Positions 44,286-53,461 of a stretch of 64,000 bases of DNA are shown here, piece by piece. The notes below the pieces were generated by a model that ran no database searches, was not told the DNA's origin, and saw nothing but the letters and a program-made list of their open reading frames with translations. The position numbers were made by a program, and so were the translations under genes. Source of the DNA: Andreesenia sp964489735 (GTDB lineage Bacteria > Bacillota > Clostridia > Tissierellales > Gottschalkiaceae); the NCBI GenBank assembly GCA_964489735.1, contig CAZBAL010000005.1, positions 1 to 64,000 of the forward strand. The letters run 5' to 3'. Position 1 is the stretch's first letter. The number at the start of each line of letters is the position of its first letter.

Positions 44286-44426
44286 TAAATCACCCCAAAT
44301 TTATATATTAAGCTTATTCTATCAGAAATCACACTGTTTAGCTAGATTTACTTAGAGTTTCAAAAACATTCATCTCAGTGCATTGTGCTTTCATCATTTA
44401 GGTAAATCTAGACCTGACTGAACTTG

Positions 44427-45563
44427 CTAAATAGTACTCGAAAAGTAAGGACTCAAAAGTTCTTTCATAAAATCCAGCTGAATAAAACTCTCTATTGTCC
44501 TGAATGTATCCATATTCTTGATATCTCTTCCTTCTTCTTTAGTGTACTCCAAATAGGCATATGCACACCAGGAAAGAGCTCTCAGATACAGATAAGGAGT
44601 ATATAATCTCACTCTCTCTTTTATATCCTTGTCCTCACCTAATGTCTTTATATATGAATTGTAGAATTTTTGTTCATCATCTTCATTTAAAATGTAATCC
44701 GTTTTCCAAAGAGTAGTTGTCTTTGCTAAAAACTGAGTTATATCCTGACAAGGGTCTGAAATGACAGGCTTTTCCCAGTCAATAATATATGATTTTCCTT
44801 CTGCATTAATCAAAAAGTTCCCCGAGTTGAGTTCCGTATTGTTTATAACCATCCAAGGATTATCTAAGAAATACTTTTGATTTTTTTCATTCTCAATTGC
44901 CCAGTTTAAAAACTTTTCAAAAAACAGTTTGACATCACCACTTATGCGCTTAGATTCCCACACATCTTTTAAAAGTCTGGTGCCTTCAGCTATTCTGTCA
45001 GAGAATATTTTTTCTTCCACTATAAAACTTCCGGCTCCAACTATTGGAACTCTATGTACTTTTGCAATAAGCTCTCCTGCTTTCTCCATATCATTATAGT
45101 AATCGAGATGTCTTCCAGGCAGAAACTCCATTATTAGAAGACCATATTCTATCTCAGATTTAGTATCATCTAGATAATAGACTTTTGGTGTCACTCCTGA
45201 CTGCTCTAAATAACTTATAGCATCAAACTCATACTTTATCTGATTATCTGATTCTATCTGACTTCCAGTATTTATTCTAAGTACATATTTTTTCCCTTCA
45301 CATCTTTCTGATGATTCTGATTCTTGTTTTTTTGTACTTTGATTTTTTGTTCTTTGATTATTTCTTCCTATATTTTTTTTGCAATAATCATCATTCTGTT
45401 CGAAAATATAAGTAGAACTGATTATGAAGTTCACGTTATATTCTCCCTGAGCCAAAAATCTGATGACATATTCATTTCCAAGCTCTACACCAGAATCTCT
45501 TATCTTTATTAAATTTTTTCTTATATACTCATCTATCTCATTTAATAATCTGTCTTTGAGCAT
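44427..45563 (-). CDS. APH-fold phosphotransferase-like protein with altered catalytic motif
   Basis: The 378-residue protein has the fold of aminoglycoside/choline kinases: an N-lobe with GNEYVIRFLAQGEYNVNFI, a hinge at LLIMEFLPG, and the metal motif YIIDWEKP. The catalytic loop, normally HGDLxxGN, reads NNTELNSGNFLI, so His is Asn and the catalytic Asp is Glu. It may be a weak kinase, a pseudokinase, or use Glu. It overlaps the TIGR04282 transferase gene by 22 bases, so it likely acts in the same pathway. A low-complexity basic stretch (NNQRTKNQSTKKQESES) interrupts the N-lobe. Confidence 0.75.
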   Translation of the reverse strand: MLKDRLLNEIDEYIRKNLIKIRDSGVELGNEYVIRFLAQGEYNVNFIISSTYIFEQNDDYCKKNIGRNNQRTKNQSTKKQESESSERCEGKKYVLRINTGSQIESDNQIKYEFDAISYLEQSGVTPKVYYLDDTKSEIEYGLLIMEFLPGRHLDYYNDMEKAGELIAKVHRVPIVGAGSFIVEEKIFSDRIAEGTRLLKDVWESKRISGDVKLFFEKFLNWAIENEKNQKYFLDNPWMVINNTELNSGNFLINAEGKSYIIDWEKPVISDPCQDITQFLAKTTTLWKTDYILNEDDEQKFYNSYIKTLGEDKDIKERVRLYTPYLYLRALSWCAYAYLEYTKEEGRDIKNMDTFRTIESFIQLDFMKELLSPYFSSTI

Positions 45564-46255
45564 TTTTCTATCCCCAGCTTTTCAATATATTTCAGTGTCT
45601 CGGTTTTTCTAATCTCTTTTTTTTTATACTTAATTAAATCCTCAATATAATCTATATCATATCTGGTATTTGTAAAACCAACACTTTTCTTAAGTCTTCT
45701 GAGCTTTTCTAAAGTGCTTTCAAATACGGATTCACCACCCCATAGATTCTCATCTATTTCAAAAACTTCCGGAGTATATGAACTCATTCCAACCAAATAG
45801 TATCCTCCATCTTCGGTTTTACCAAAAACCACGTCATTATCCTCAAGTTCTGTAAATGAAATTTCAATATCCTCTTTTTGAATTGCAGGGATATCCGAAC
45901 CTATCAAAATGACTTTAGAGTAACCTCTTTCAAACATTTTTCTCATAACTTCAGACATTCTCATTCCAATATCTCCATCTATCTGAGGAATAGCCTCAAC
46001 TTCCTTAGATTTTATCTTTTCTATATCATCAAATTCACTTAATTTGCTATTTGGAGTATATGAAAGTATTATATCCATATTTTTAAATCCTTTTTTTTCT
46101 TTTCTCTCTTCCTTGACCTCGTCAAGCAGACCGAATACATCTCTTAAAAAAGATTTGTGCAACTCAGCACACTGCTCCCCAGTCAAATGAGGCATAAGCC
46201 TTGTCTTTGTCTCATTCGGTATGGGTGCTCTGCTCATAACAATTACTACCTCCAT
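45542..46255 (-). CDS. TIGR04282-type glycosyltransferase (rSAM/selenodomain-associated transferase 1)
   Basis: The 237-residue protein starts VVIVMSRAPIPNETKTRLMP, the signature of this nucleotidyl/glycosyl-transferase-like family, and has VILIGSDIPAIQKEDIE and GKTEDGGYYLVGMS, which carry the acidic metal site. Members co-occur with ArsS-like radical SAM enzymes. It overlaps the APH-like gene and lies 62 bases after the TIGR04283 gene, so this three-gene block looks like part of the same pathway as 27781-30991. Confidence 0.88.
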   Translation of the reverse strand: MEVVIVMSRAPIPNETKTRLMPHLTGEQCAELHKSFLRDVFGLLDEVKEERKEKKGFKNMDIILSYTPNSKLSEFDDIEKIKSKEVEAIPQIDGDIGMRMSEVMRKMFERGYSKVILIGSDIPAIQKEDIEISFTELEDNDVVFGKTEDGGYYLVGMSSYTPEVFEIDENLWGGESVFESTLEKLRRLKKSVGFTNTRYDIDYIEDLIKYKKKEIRKTETLKYIEKLGIEKCSKTDY

Positions 46256-46317
46256 AATATCCTCCTTTAAAACTCTTGAATCTGTCCGTCTTTCTCCTCA
46301 GTTGCGAGCAAAGTGTC

Positions 46318-47007
46318 TTACCTTATATCCCTATATTTCCTAACTATCTCCTCCGGCTTAACACCTCTTATATGCATTGATTTTATCTTATGCATATTCA
46401 GTAGAGTTTTAATCTCTCCACCCGAAACAAATCTTCTTGCAGATGTTCCTATTCTGCTCTTTAATACTTTTATTTTTCCTTTATTATACATTGCTCTGGA
46501 CATTTCCCAGTCTTCCATTATAGGAATATTCTTAAATCCACCGATGTCATCAAACAAAGCTCTTGTCATGAACATTCCCTGATCACCAAATATCAGCTTC
46601 AAATATTTAGCTCTTAGATTAGAGCTCCATGATATAAATTTCAGCTTTTTATTATCATAATCATGAAAATACAAGCTGAAACAACCACCATCATATCCAT
46701 CAGTTATGGCTTTTTCAATATCGAGTAATGAATCCCTTTCTATCTTTGAATCTGAATGTAGAAACCATAATATAGAACCAGATGAAGACTCCACACCTGT
46801 ATTCATCTGATTTGCACGTCCTTTTTCAGATTTTATTAATTTAAACTTTTCATTGTTTTTATGGTTTTCTGCAATTTTATAAGTATTATCAATACTTCCC
46901 CCATCAACAATGATAACTTCTTTATCACCATATAATCCACTTAGCAAATTTATCGTATCTTCGACTGTTTTTTCTTCATTATATACTGGAACTATTACTG
47001 AAATCAT
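46318..47007 (-). CDS. TIGR04283-type family 2 glycosyltransferase (rSAM/selenodomain-associated transferase 2)
   Basis: A GT-A glycosyltransferase of 229 residues: ISVIVPVYNEEKTVEDTI, DGGSIDNTY, and the metal motif LWFLHSDSKIERD. KGRANQMNTGVESS and GDQGMFMTRALFDDIGGF are typical of this subgroup. There is no membrane anchor. It is the first gene of the block that continues with TIGR04282 and the APH-like gene. Confidence 0.9.
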   Translation of the reverse strand: MISVIVPVYNEEKTVEDTINLLSGLYGDKEVIIVDGGSIDNTYKIAENHKNNEKFKLIKSEKGRANQMNTGVESSSGSILWFLHSDSKIERDSLLDIEKAITDGYDGGCFSLYFHDYDNKKLKFISWSSNLRAKYLKLIFGDQGMFMTRALFDDIGGFKNIPIMEDWEMSRAMYNKGKIKVLKSRIGTSARRFVSGGEIKTLLNMHKIKSMHIRGVKPEEIVRKYRDIR

Positions 47008-47076
47008 AAAAAGAAATCACTCCCAAACTAACTAATTGATTACATTATACCATTTATCCTATTTCTTCTTTGCATT

Positions 47077-47115
47077 AAAAAAAGCTCATAATCCAAATAT
47101 TGAGGATGTATGAGC
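47077..47115 (-). terminator. terminator after the second TVP38 gene
   Basis: GCTCATACATCC pairs with GGATTATGAGC on the minus strand, followed by seven T. It separates the TVP38 gene from the transferases. Confidence 0.85.
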
Positions 47116-47142
47116 ATGATTCTATATTTTTATCGAAATAAG

Positions 47143-47838
47143 TTATTTATTCTCAACTTTTTTATCTTTTTTTCTGTCATTCAATACCTTTTTAATTAAA
47201 AATAACAAAGTAGCAAATGCAAATATGATTAAAAGACCTGTTACAAACATCTTAGTACCACCTGTGAGCATTCCCCCCACATATGAGTATACTAATGTCG
47301 CTGGTAGCTGTCCAAGTCCTGTCGCCCAGATGAATGACCATATTCCCATCGATGTAAGTCCAGCCGCATAGCTAACTATGTCAAAAGAAATAAACGGTAA
47401 CAATCTTGCGATTAGAACTGCATAGTTTCCATACTTTTCAAAAAACTTATCTGTTTCCTCCAGAGCAAATCTCGAAGTCAACTTCTCTACTGTATTTCTT
47501 CCATAAACTCTGGATATAGTGAAGCAAACCATAGCTCCAACCATTGCAGATGACCACGAAAGAGCTGCACCTTTTGCCCATCCAAAAAGACTTGCATTTG
47601 CAAATGTGATTAAGAAAGCCGGCAGTGGTGCTGCAACAGATTGAAATACCATAAGCAGAAATGACACAACTGGAGCCCATATTCCAAAAGACAGAATATA
47701 TTCTCTTATCTCGTCAACATCTACTTTTGCCAGTAGCTTTGCTGCATTGATAACCCAGTTTCTCAAAGGTTCTACTAACGCAAATACAGCAACTACAATA
47801 ATAAGCACTATTATTTTAATTTTAGACTCTTTCTTCAT
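47143..47838 (-). CDS. TVP38/TMEM64 family membrane protein
   Basis: A 231-residue paralogue of the 30299 gene product, with about five membrane segments and the core APLPAFLITFANASLFGWAKGA and IARLLPFISFDIVSYAAGLTSM. ATG 47838 follows GAGGAGG by 5 bases, so the short upstream extension is dropped. It lies upstream of the TIGR04282/04283 block but has its own terminator, so it is probably a separate transcript. Confidence 0.88.
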   Translation of the reverse strand: MKKESKIKIIVLIIVVAVFALVEPLRNWVINAAKLLAKVDVDEIREYILSFGIWAPVVSFLLMVFQSVAAPLPAFLITFANASLFGWAKGAALSWSSAMVGAMVCFTISRVYGRNTVEKLTSRFALEETDKFFEKYGNYAVLIARLLPFISFDIVSYAAGLTSMGIWSFIWATGLGQLPATLVYSYVGGMLTGGTKMFVTGLLIIFAFATLLFLIKKVLNDRKKDKKVENK

Positions 47839-47995
47839 AAAAATCCTCCTCATTTTAGCACCTACATTTTACCATATAAGGAGATGCGTTTATTATAATT
47901 ATTTCCTATACATTTGAAGAAGTCTATAAGAACCCCAATAATAGCTAACTTATAATTCTTTTAAAGGGCCAAATCATTTTTGAATAACTAAATGC

Positions 47996-48034
47996 AAAAA
48001 AGCAAGGAGTCTGATTTTCAAATCATAACCTTGC
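47996..48034 (-). terminator. terminator after htrA
   Basis: GCAAGG and CCTTGC arms with a partly paired inner loop, followed by TTTTTTG on the minus strand. Confidence 0.75.
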
Positions 48035-48072
48035 TAGAATGCTATATATATTTATTAAAAGGAGAATCTCAA

Positions 48073-49524
48073 TTATCTTTCAAAGCTAAATTCATTTTCT
48101 AACGGAACTTCAGCTTTCTCTTCTGGACTGCTTAGCTTGACATCTATATCTTTGCTTTCTTTATCTCTGATTATACCTAGTTTAATATTATCACCTGGCT
48201 TATATTTGCTTAATAATTTTTTAAGACTTTGGAATGACTCAACTTTATCACCATCAATGCTAACTATTACATCCCCTGGTTTAAGCTCAGCCTTCTCCGC
48301 TGGTGAATCAGTTTCAACCTTCGATACTAGTACTCCATACTCTACACCCATATCTCTTCCTGTAGATTTCTGATATTTCAATACATCTCCACCCGAAATA
48401 CCAATATAACTTTCTTCAAATTTCCCAGTCTTTTTGATTTCATCTATTATAGGCTTAACTATGTTTATTGGTTGGGCGAATCCCATTCCTTCACCAGTGT
48501 TTAGCTTAAGAGTATTTATTCCTATTACCTGTCCATTTTTATTTAGCAGTGGTCCCCCACTATTACCTTTATTTATGGAAGCATCTGTCTGAATAAGACC
48601 TTCCATTGAATAGGCATTTGAAACCTCAATGGATCTGTTCAGTCCACTGATAATACCAGAAGTAACTGTTCTTTCAAAATCTAATCCTAACGGATTTCCT
48701 ATCGCTACAGCAGTCTCTCCAATGTTCATTTTATCAGAGTTTCCAAGTTCTGCTGCTTTAAGACCCTTAGCTTCAACTTTTACCACAGCAAGGTCAAGTG
48801 CTGAGTCTTTCCAAATCAGTTTAGCCTCTTTTTCTTTTCCATCTTTAAATAGAACCTTTATATCTTCAGCTTTTCCATCAGCTACAACATGTGAATTTGT
48901 AAGGACATATCCATCTTCACTTACAACGACTCCAGATCCTACACCTTGAACAACCTGCTCTGTCATTCCTGAAAATATATCATTCTGCTCTCTGACTTGC
49001 TTAGTGGTTATACCAACAACAGAGTCCATAGTTTTTGCTGCAACAGCTTGCGGTATATTTGCACCCTCTGAAGCTGCTATAGTTATATTTGAATCTGAAC
49101 TTCCTGATGCAGACTTTAATATGTCTTTATTTCCTGAAAATACAGATGCGAAAACTAACGCCCCAGCAAGTCCAGATGCCAGTCCTGTAAGGACATATGA
49201 AGGATATGATCTCTGCTTTTTATATTCTGAGGATTCACTTGTTTTCTGACCATTTCCACCTTTTGATTCCTTGCTTTCTTCATACTTTCTGCTATATTCA
49301 CTATACTTTGCATTTAGCTCATCATCTGAGCTTGAAAACTTATGGGTATGTTCGAAGCTATCAGTGCTGTTGTTTTCATTGATATCTCTGCAGTCGCTGC
49401 TGCTATTCATTTCATTACTTTCATTGCTTTGATTCAACTTATTATAACCAGTGCTATCGTTATCATTGCTGTTGTTATAATTGCTGTTGTTATCATTATA
49501 TCTATTAGAATCTTTATTATCCAT
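48073..49524 (-). CDS. htrA: HtrA-type membrane-anchored serine protease
   Basis: The 483-residue protein degrades misfolded exported proteins. A cytoplasmic Asn/Ser/Asp-rich N-terminus (about 1-105) is followed by one membrane segment (YVLTGLASGLAGALVFASVF). The trypsin-like domain has the full triad: His in VLTNSHVVADG, Asp in DSALDLAVVKV, Ser in NKGNSGGPLLN. A C-terminal PDZ domain includes ELKPGDVIVSIDGDKV. ATG 49524 is favoured over 49530 because AAAGGCGG abuts the earlier one. The low-complexity tail is AAT/AAC-rich DNA. Confidence 0.94.
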   Translation of the reverse strand: MDNKDSNRYNDNNSNYNNSNDNDSTGYNKLNQSNESNEMNSSSDCRDINENNSTDSFEHTHKFSSSDDELNAKYSEYSRKYEESKESKGGNGQKTSESSEYKKQRSYPSYVLTGLASGLAGALVFASVFSGNKDILKSASGSSDSNITIAASEGANIPQAVAAKTMDSVVGITTKQVREQNDIFSGMTEQVVQGVGSGVVVSEDGYVLTNSHVVADGKAEDIKVLFKDGKEKEAKLIWKDSALDLAVVKVEAKGLKAAELGNSDKMNIGETAVAIGNPLGLDFERTVTSGIISGLNRSIEVSNAYSMEGLIQTDASINKGNSGGPLLNKNGQVIGINTLKLNTGEGMGFAQPINIVKPIIDEIKKTGKFEESYIGISGGDVLKYQKSTGRDMGVEYGVLVSKVETDSPAEKAELKPGDVIVSIDGDKVESFQSLKKLLSKYKPGDNIKLGIIRDKESKDIDVKLSSPEEKAEVPLENEFSFER

Positions 49525-49593
49525 TTTCATCCGCCTTTCACCGTTTTTCCTTATCTCTTAATTAAATGATAATAGATGAAACTTAAATGAAAC

Positions 49594-49625
49594 TAAAAAA
49601 AGACAAGCTATAAAAAAACTTGTCT
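49594..49625 (-). terminator. terminator after the 49697 lipoprotein gene
   Basis: AGACAAG and CTTGTCT arms with a T run on the minus side. The stem is short, so it may be moderate in strength. Confidence 0.7.
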
Positions 49626-49696
49626 TTCTAACTATTCTTTTTGTTTGATTATTCGCCTGTTTTCAATTTAATACTGCAATTTAATGTTAATAAATA

Positions 49697-50212
49697 TTAT
49701 TTACTGTTTAAATTGTACTCAGATTCTTCTAATTTGTTTTCTTCTACTTCAAACTCCACTATCATATCGTTTAATTTCCAAAATCTATCACTATATTTTC
49801 TATCCATTATCTGCCCTGAAAATATATCATAATCTTTTCCTGAAATCTTTGCTGACCATGAAGTTCCTCTCAAGTCTGGAATAATATCTTCATTGGCTTT
49901 TATATTCTCAACCTTCCATATGCCCTTCTTCACCATAAAGTCCTGTACTTTCATAAGGGCGTCATCCGGACATTTATAGACTCTTTTAGTTCCAGTCATT
50001 TCCCAATTCTCAGTTACAATGACTGTCAAAAAAACTCCGTTATCCTTTCTTTCAAGAATATACTCATCTCCACCACCAGCCAGACCGCCATAGGATGACA
50101 CTGTAATTTGTTCTAAATCCTCAGTAGTCGGGATTTCCGTATTTCTACAACCACAAGAAAACACAAAAAGTAAATTTAAAACACATAGTAGTATTCGCTT
50201 AAAATATTTCAC
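49697..50212 (-). CDS. small lipoprotein of unknown function
   Basis: A 171-residue lipoprotein: signal RILLCVLNLLFVFSCGC with two possible lipid cysteines. The mature part is a beta-rich domain with SSYGGLAGGGDEYILERKDNG and GTSWSAKISGKDYDIFSG. I do not recognise the family. Translation starts at GTG 50212, five codons inside the longest frame, because GGGGGG lies 7 bases upstream of it. It stands alone between htrA and a methyltransferase gene. Confidence 0.75.
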   Translation of the reverse strand: MKYFKRILLCVLNLLFVFSCGCRNTEIPTTEDLEQITVSSYGGLAGGGDEYILERKDNGVFLTVIVTENWEMTGTKRVYKCPDDALMKVQDFMVKKGIWKVENIKANEDIIPDLRGTSWSAKISGKDYDIFSGQIMDRKYSDRFWKLNDMIVEFEVEENKLEESEYNLNSK

Positions 50213-50294
50213 TTTAAGTCCCCCCAATTATTCTACTTTCTTAATTGTTATACTTTCCCAATTTACATACTCCTATATATCTATATGCAAATCT

Positions 50295-51128
50295 CTATTC
50301 TTTGAATTCAATTCTAACAATTCTCATTCCCAAAATATTATCCCCAACCATTGAAAGAAAATGATGGACTTTCCGAATATTGTACTCCTTTAAATCATAA
50401 TAACCAAGCATATAACCTCTATCCGATACTTTTATTTCATCGGACCAGCTTCTGAACTGTCTAATATCACTGACATAGAACAATCCTTTAACATCAGTTA
50501 TTCCCATATTCTTTAAAGTTTTCTTCATCATAATCAGACCGCATCTTCCTACAGTATCGAAAATCAATCTGCCTCCTGAAAATCTGCTTGCCATTTTTAC
50601 TACCATATCCTCTACTTCCTGAGATTTAAGATAGTGAAAAACTCCAGCTGCAATAAAAATTACTCCTGACTGTCTATCTATCAAATCCATCCAGCTATAA
50701 TCTCTTAAATCCCCAGGTATGTTTTCTTCTCTTTCACCAGCTGGCATAAGTCTGTTTCGAATTTCAATAACTTCAGGAAAATCTAAATTATATATTTTAC
50801 ATCTTCCATTGTCGACACATCTTCCCGTTTGATCTAAGCCACACCCTAAATTTATAACCGATGCATTAGGGTAACACTTCAGATACTCCTCTATTTCCCA
50901 TCTCATAGCCAGCTGACGCATAGCTGCTTCCAATGCTCCAAACTCATACAGCACACTGTTTCTTTTTTTATCCAGCTCAGAAAAATCATAGTCCAACTTT
51001 TTACAAAATTCCACAGCATATTTATCTGAATACAAATCGGGGAATTTTTCTGTACACATTTCGCGTCCATATAAAGGTACAATCAGTGTTTCCATAACAG
51101 TATTCTTTTCAATTCGAACCTTCTCCAT
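50295..51128 (-). CDS. class I SAM-dependent methyltransferase (leucine carboxyl methyltransferase-like)
   Basis: The 277-residue protein has the SAM motif SVINLGCGLDQTGRCVDNG (about 95) and the acidic strand IYNLDFPEVIEIRNRLMP, typical of the LCM/PPM1-like family that methylates carboxylates or polyketide-like small molecules in bacteria. The substrate cannot be told. ATG 51128 follows GGGGTG by 5 bases. There is no linked biosynthetic operon. Confidence 0.85.
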   Translation of the reverse strand: MEKVRIEKNTVMETLIVPLYGREMCTEKFPDLYSDKYAVEFCKKLDYDFSELDKKRNSVLYEFGALEAAMRQLAMRWEIEEYLKCYPNASVINLGCGLDQTGRCVDNGRCKIYNLDFPEVIEIRNRLMPAGEREENIPGDLRDYSWMDLIDRQSGVIFIAAGVFHYLKSQEVEDMVVKMASRFSGGRLIFDTVGRCGLIMMKKTLKNMGITDVKGLFYVSDIRQFRSWSDEIKVSDRGYMLGYYDLKEYNIRKVHHFLSMVGDNILGMRIVRIEFKE

Positions 51129-51154
51129 ATTTTCACCCCATAACACTATCCTTC

Positions 51155-51207
51155 AAAAAGCAAGCATGCCTTATCTTAACCCTTCTCTTATATTAATTGG
51201 CATGCTC
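51155..51207 (-). terminator. terminator after the uracil-glycosylase-like gene
   Basis: GAGCATGCC pairs with GGCATGCTT around a 28-base loop, with TTTTTG following on the minus strand. Confidence 0.65.
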
Positions 51208-51215
51208 ATGCAAAG

Positions 51216-51803
51216 TCACTTGAGCAGAATATTTTTCACTTCTTCTTTAAGCACTGGGACAACATCCTCTTCGAACCATGGGTTTTTATTCAGCCATCTA
51301 AAATTGAGTGGAGAAGGATGTACTATTGGAAAACACTTAGGCAAATATTCAGTATAAGCACGAACTGTTTCCGTCAGATTTTTCTTTGAGTTTTTCCCAA
51401 GGTAGTATTTTTGTGCATAGTTGCCAGCCAAAACTATTAGTTTCACATTCGGCATATGACTCAATATTTCAGTATGCCATTTTGGAGCAAAATCTTTTCT
51501 CGGCGGTAGATCTCCACTTTTCCCCTTACCTTGATAATAGAAGTCCATAGGTATTAATGCGATTTTACTCTCATCTCGAAATATTTTTTCATCAATACCA
51601 AGCCACTCCTTCAATCTCTCTCCACTTTTATCTCCCCAAGCCACTTTAGCTTCCTGTGCTTTTTTCCCAGGTGCATGTCCAACAATAACAATCTTTGCTC
51701 TTTCATCAGCAACAAAAAGAGGCTCATATCCCTTTTCTTTAAACTCTTTATTTGAAGGATCATCACTTATCTTTTCTCTTAAATTATCAAAAATAACGCT
51801 CAC
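51216..51803 (-). CDS. uracil-DNA glycosylase-superfamily protein
   Basis: The 195-residue protein resembles the 'uracil-DNA glycosylase family' proteins of Firmicutes: motif 1 VIVGHAPGKKAQEAKVAWGD and motif 2 HPSPLNFRW near residue 170. It would remove uracil or a related damaged base. There are no Fe-S cysteines. GTG 51803 is preferred because GGGGG lies 7 bases upstream; an ATG five codons earlier has no ribosome site. It lies upstream of the methyltransferase and has its own terminator. Confidence 0.85.
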   Translation of the reverse strand: MSVIFDNLREKISDDPSNKEFKEKGYEPLFVADERAKIVIVGHAPGKKAQEAKVAWGDKSGERLKEWLGIDEKIFRDESKIALIPMDFYYQGKGKSGDLPPRKDFAPKWHTEILSHMPNVKLIVLAGNYAQKYYLGKNSKKNLTETVRAYTEYLPKCFPIVHPSPLNFRWLNKNPWFEEDVVPVLKEEVKNILLK

Positions 51804-52059
51804 AACCCATTCCCCCATTCTATTTTCATGAGTGTATATTGCATGTTACATATAGAAAAATAATACCCATTTATGAAGCTATTAAGCTATCTTATAAACC
51901 GATTTTCAAATCAGTTGATATTTGATAATGGCATATTTATTTCTATAATGGGTATGAGAGTAAAATATATAATATTTGCTTTTAACTACTGTATAATCAC
52001 ACTAAAACTAATAGATTGCTTAAAGAAGCAGTAGGAGAAAACGAAAGGATGAACAGTTC

Positions 52060-52518
52060 ATGTATCACTCAATTGTAAAACGAAATCTAATTAATTCTTT
52101 TGAAGCTCTGAATAGAGGAAACTATGAAGTTATTACCAGACAGTTTCCCGAAGACAATGTAAGCCATTGGTTTTCAGGTGAAAATCATCCTCTTTCCGGA
52201 CTAAGAACTACAAAGTCATCAATATTGGAATGGTATGATAGGCTTAAAATACTGATGCCAGATTTGAAATTTGAAATTGAAAAAATAGCCATTAGCGGAT
52301 GGCCATGGAATACGACGGCAATGCTTGAGTGGACAGACTATTTAACTGACAGAGATGGCAACTCGTATTCTAATCGTGGAGTTCATGTAATAAAAATATC
52401 TTGGGGAAAAGTCAGATCTCTTGAGGTTTTTTGTGATACCGAATATCTTCAAGGATATTTTGAAGCGCTTCGCAAACAGGGTGTTGAGGAAGCATATGCA
52501 CCTCCGATAGAATCCTAG
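52060..52518 (+). CDS. SnoaL-like (NTF2-fold) protein
   Basis: A 152-residue protein with a SnoaL/NTF2-like fold: N-terminal helix NLINSFEALNRGNYEVITRQF, then WFSGENHPLSG and VHVIKISWGKVRSLEVFCDTEYL. The family includes small-molecule cyclases and many uncharacterised proteins; function unknown. AAAGGATGA precedes the ATG. It is the only plus-strand gene in its region. The 256 bases upstream hold a possible -10 (TATAAT near 51990) and nothing else recognised. Confidence 0.75.
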   Translation: MYHSIVKRNLINSFEALNRGNYEVITRQFPEDNVSHWFSGENHPLSGLRTTKSSILEWYDRLKILMPDLKFEIEKIAISGWPWNTTAMLEWTDYLTDRDGNSYSNRGVHVIKISWGKVRSLEVFCDTEYLQGYFEALRKQGVEEAYAPPIES

Positions 52519-52579
52519 GTTCACGTTTGCATTTCAATAATATTATTATGCGTAGAGACCATTGAATAACCTATTGAAT

Positions 52580-52622
52580 AAGGGGCTGAATCAAAATTAT
52601 GATATTCTGATTCAGCCCCTTA
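52580..52622. terminator. bidirectional terminator between convergent genes
   Basis: A perfect 15-base stem, TAAGGGGCTGAATCA against TGATTCAGCCCCTTA, lies between the convergent SnoaL-like gene and the ACT-DUF1801 gene. Confidence 0.88.
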
Positions 52623-52693
52623 AGTGAAAATGAGTACAAGCTCATTGTTCACTATTATATATAGCTATTTTTCTACTTGTCTATTTGTTTCTA

Positions 52694-53461
52694 TTAGTCT
52701 ACTGTCTTTCTATTTCTTTTTTGTGTCTTTTTCTCTTTCTCTTTTTCTTCTACAGTTTTTACTCTCCACAAAGTGACCTCTTCTATCAAATCATAGGGAA
52801 TCGGCTCATTTAACTGAAACTGGATAGTTCCCTTAGAGGTCTTATACTCTGTGAGCTTATCTTCAAAATATTTAGTCGCTTCTCCACCTGGGAAAATACT
52901 GATATGCTTTTTAAATGCCGCAAAGTGTATGAGATTTTCTTTTTGCCAAAATGTAGGCATTTTATACGATATCTTCTCTGTAGCATTCGGTGCAGCTTTT
53001 CTAATGACCTCACGTATATTTGACAGTATTTCCTGTATTTCATCAGGAAACTCTGATATGTATTGATCAACTGCATCTGCTTCCTTGTAGTTATAACTTT
53101 GATTTACAGTGTACTCTTTACTCAAAACCTTTATGGATTTACTTAGATTTTCTTCTTTTACTAGAATATAATCCGTGTTAAATGTGGATATAGCAAAGAT
53201 TCCTATCTTTTCTTTCGCTAAGATTGAAGAAATCTTTGATAAAATCCCGGTCAGTGAAAAATCCAAAATACCCTCTATTCTGAATGCACGCCATCCATCT
53301 TCACGCTCTATTGTATTATTTGGAACCGAACCTGTTATACAGACCAGTGAAATCTCCTCATCTGTTTTTCCATAAAAGCAGAATTCCTGATTAAAATCTA
53401 CTTCTGAAATATCTTTTAGCTTACAAATCGAAAACTCTTCTTCTAGCACTTTGATTATCAT
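52694..53461 (-). CDS. ACT-domain protein fused to a DUF1801 domain
   Basis: The 255-residue protein joins two domains normally found apart. Residues 1-125 look like a CASTOR-type ACT protein (VCITGSVPNNTIEREDGWRAF, then ILSKISSILAKEKIGIFAIST and FNTDYILV). Residues 130-240 are a DUF1801 domain (VDQYISEFPDEIQEILSNIR, KISYKMPTFWQKENLIHFAAFKKHISIFPGG). A Lys/Arg-rich tail follows. ACT domains bind amino acids; DUF1801 has no settled function. It starts immediately after the CNNM gene stop, so it is co-transcribed with it. Confidence 0.85.
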   Translation of the reverse strand: MIIKVLEEEFSICKLKDISEVDFNQEFCFYGKTDEEISLVCITGSVPNNTIEREDGWRAFRIEGILDFSLTGILSKISSILAKEKIGIFAISTFNTDYILVKEENLSKSIKVLSKEYTVNQSYNYKEADAVDQYISEFPDEIQEILSNIREVIRKAAPNATEKISYKMPTFWQKENLIHFAAFKKHISIFPGGEATKYFEDKLTEYKTSKGTIQFQLNEPIPYDLIEEVTLWRVKTVEEKEKEKKTQKRNRKTVD

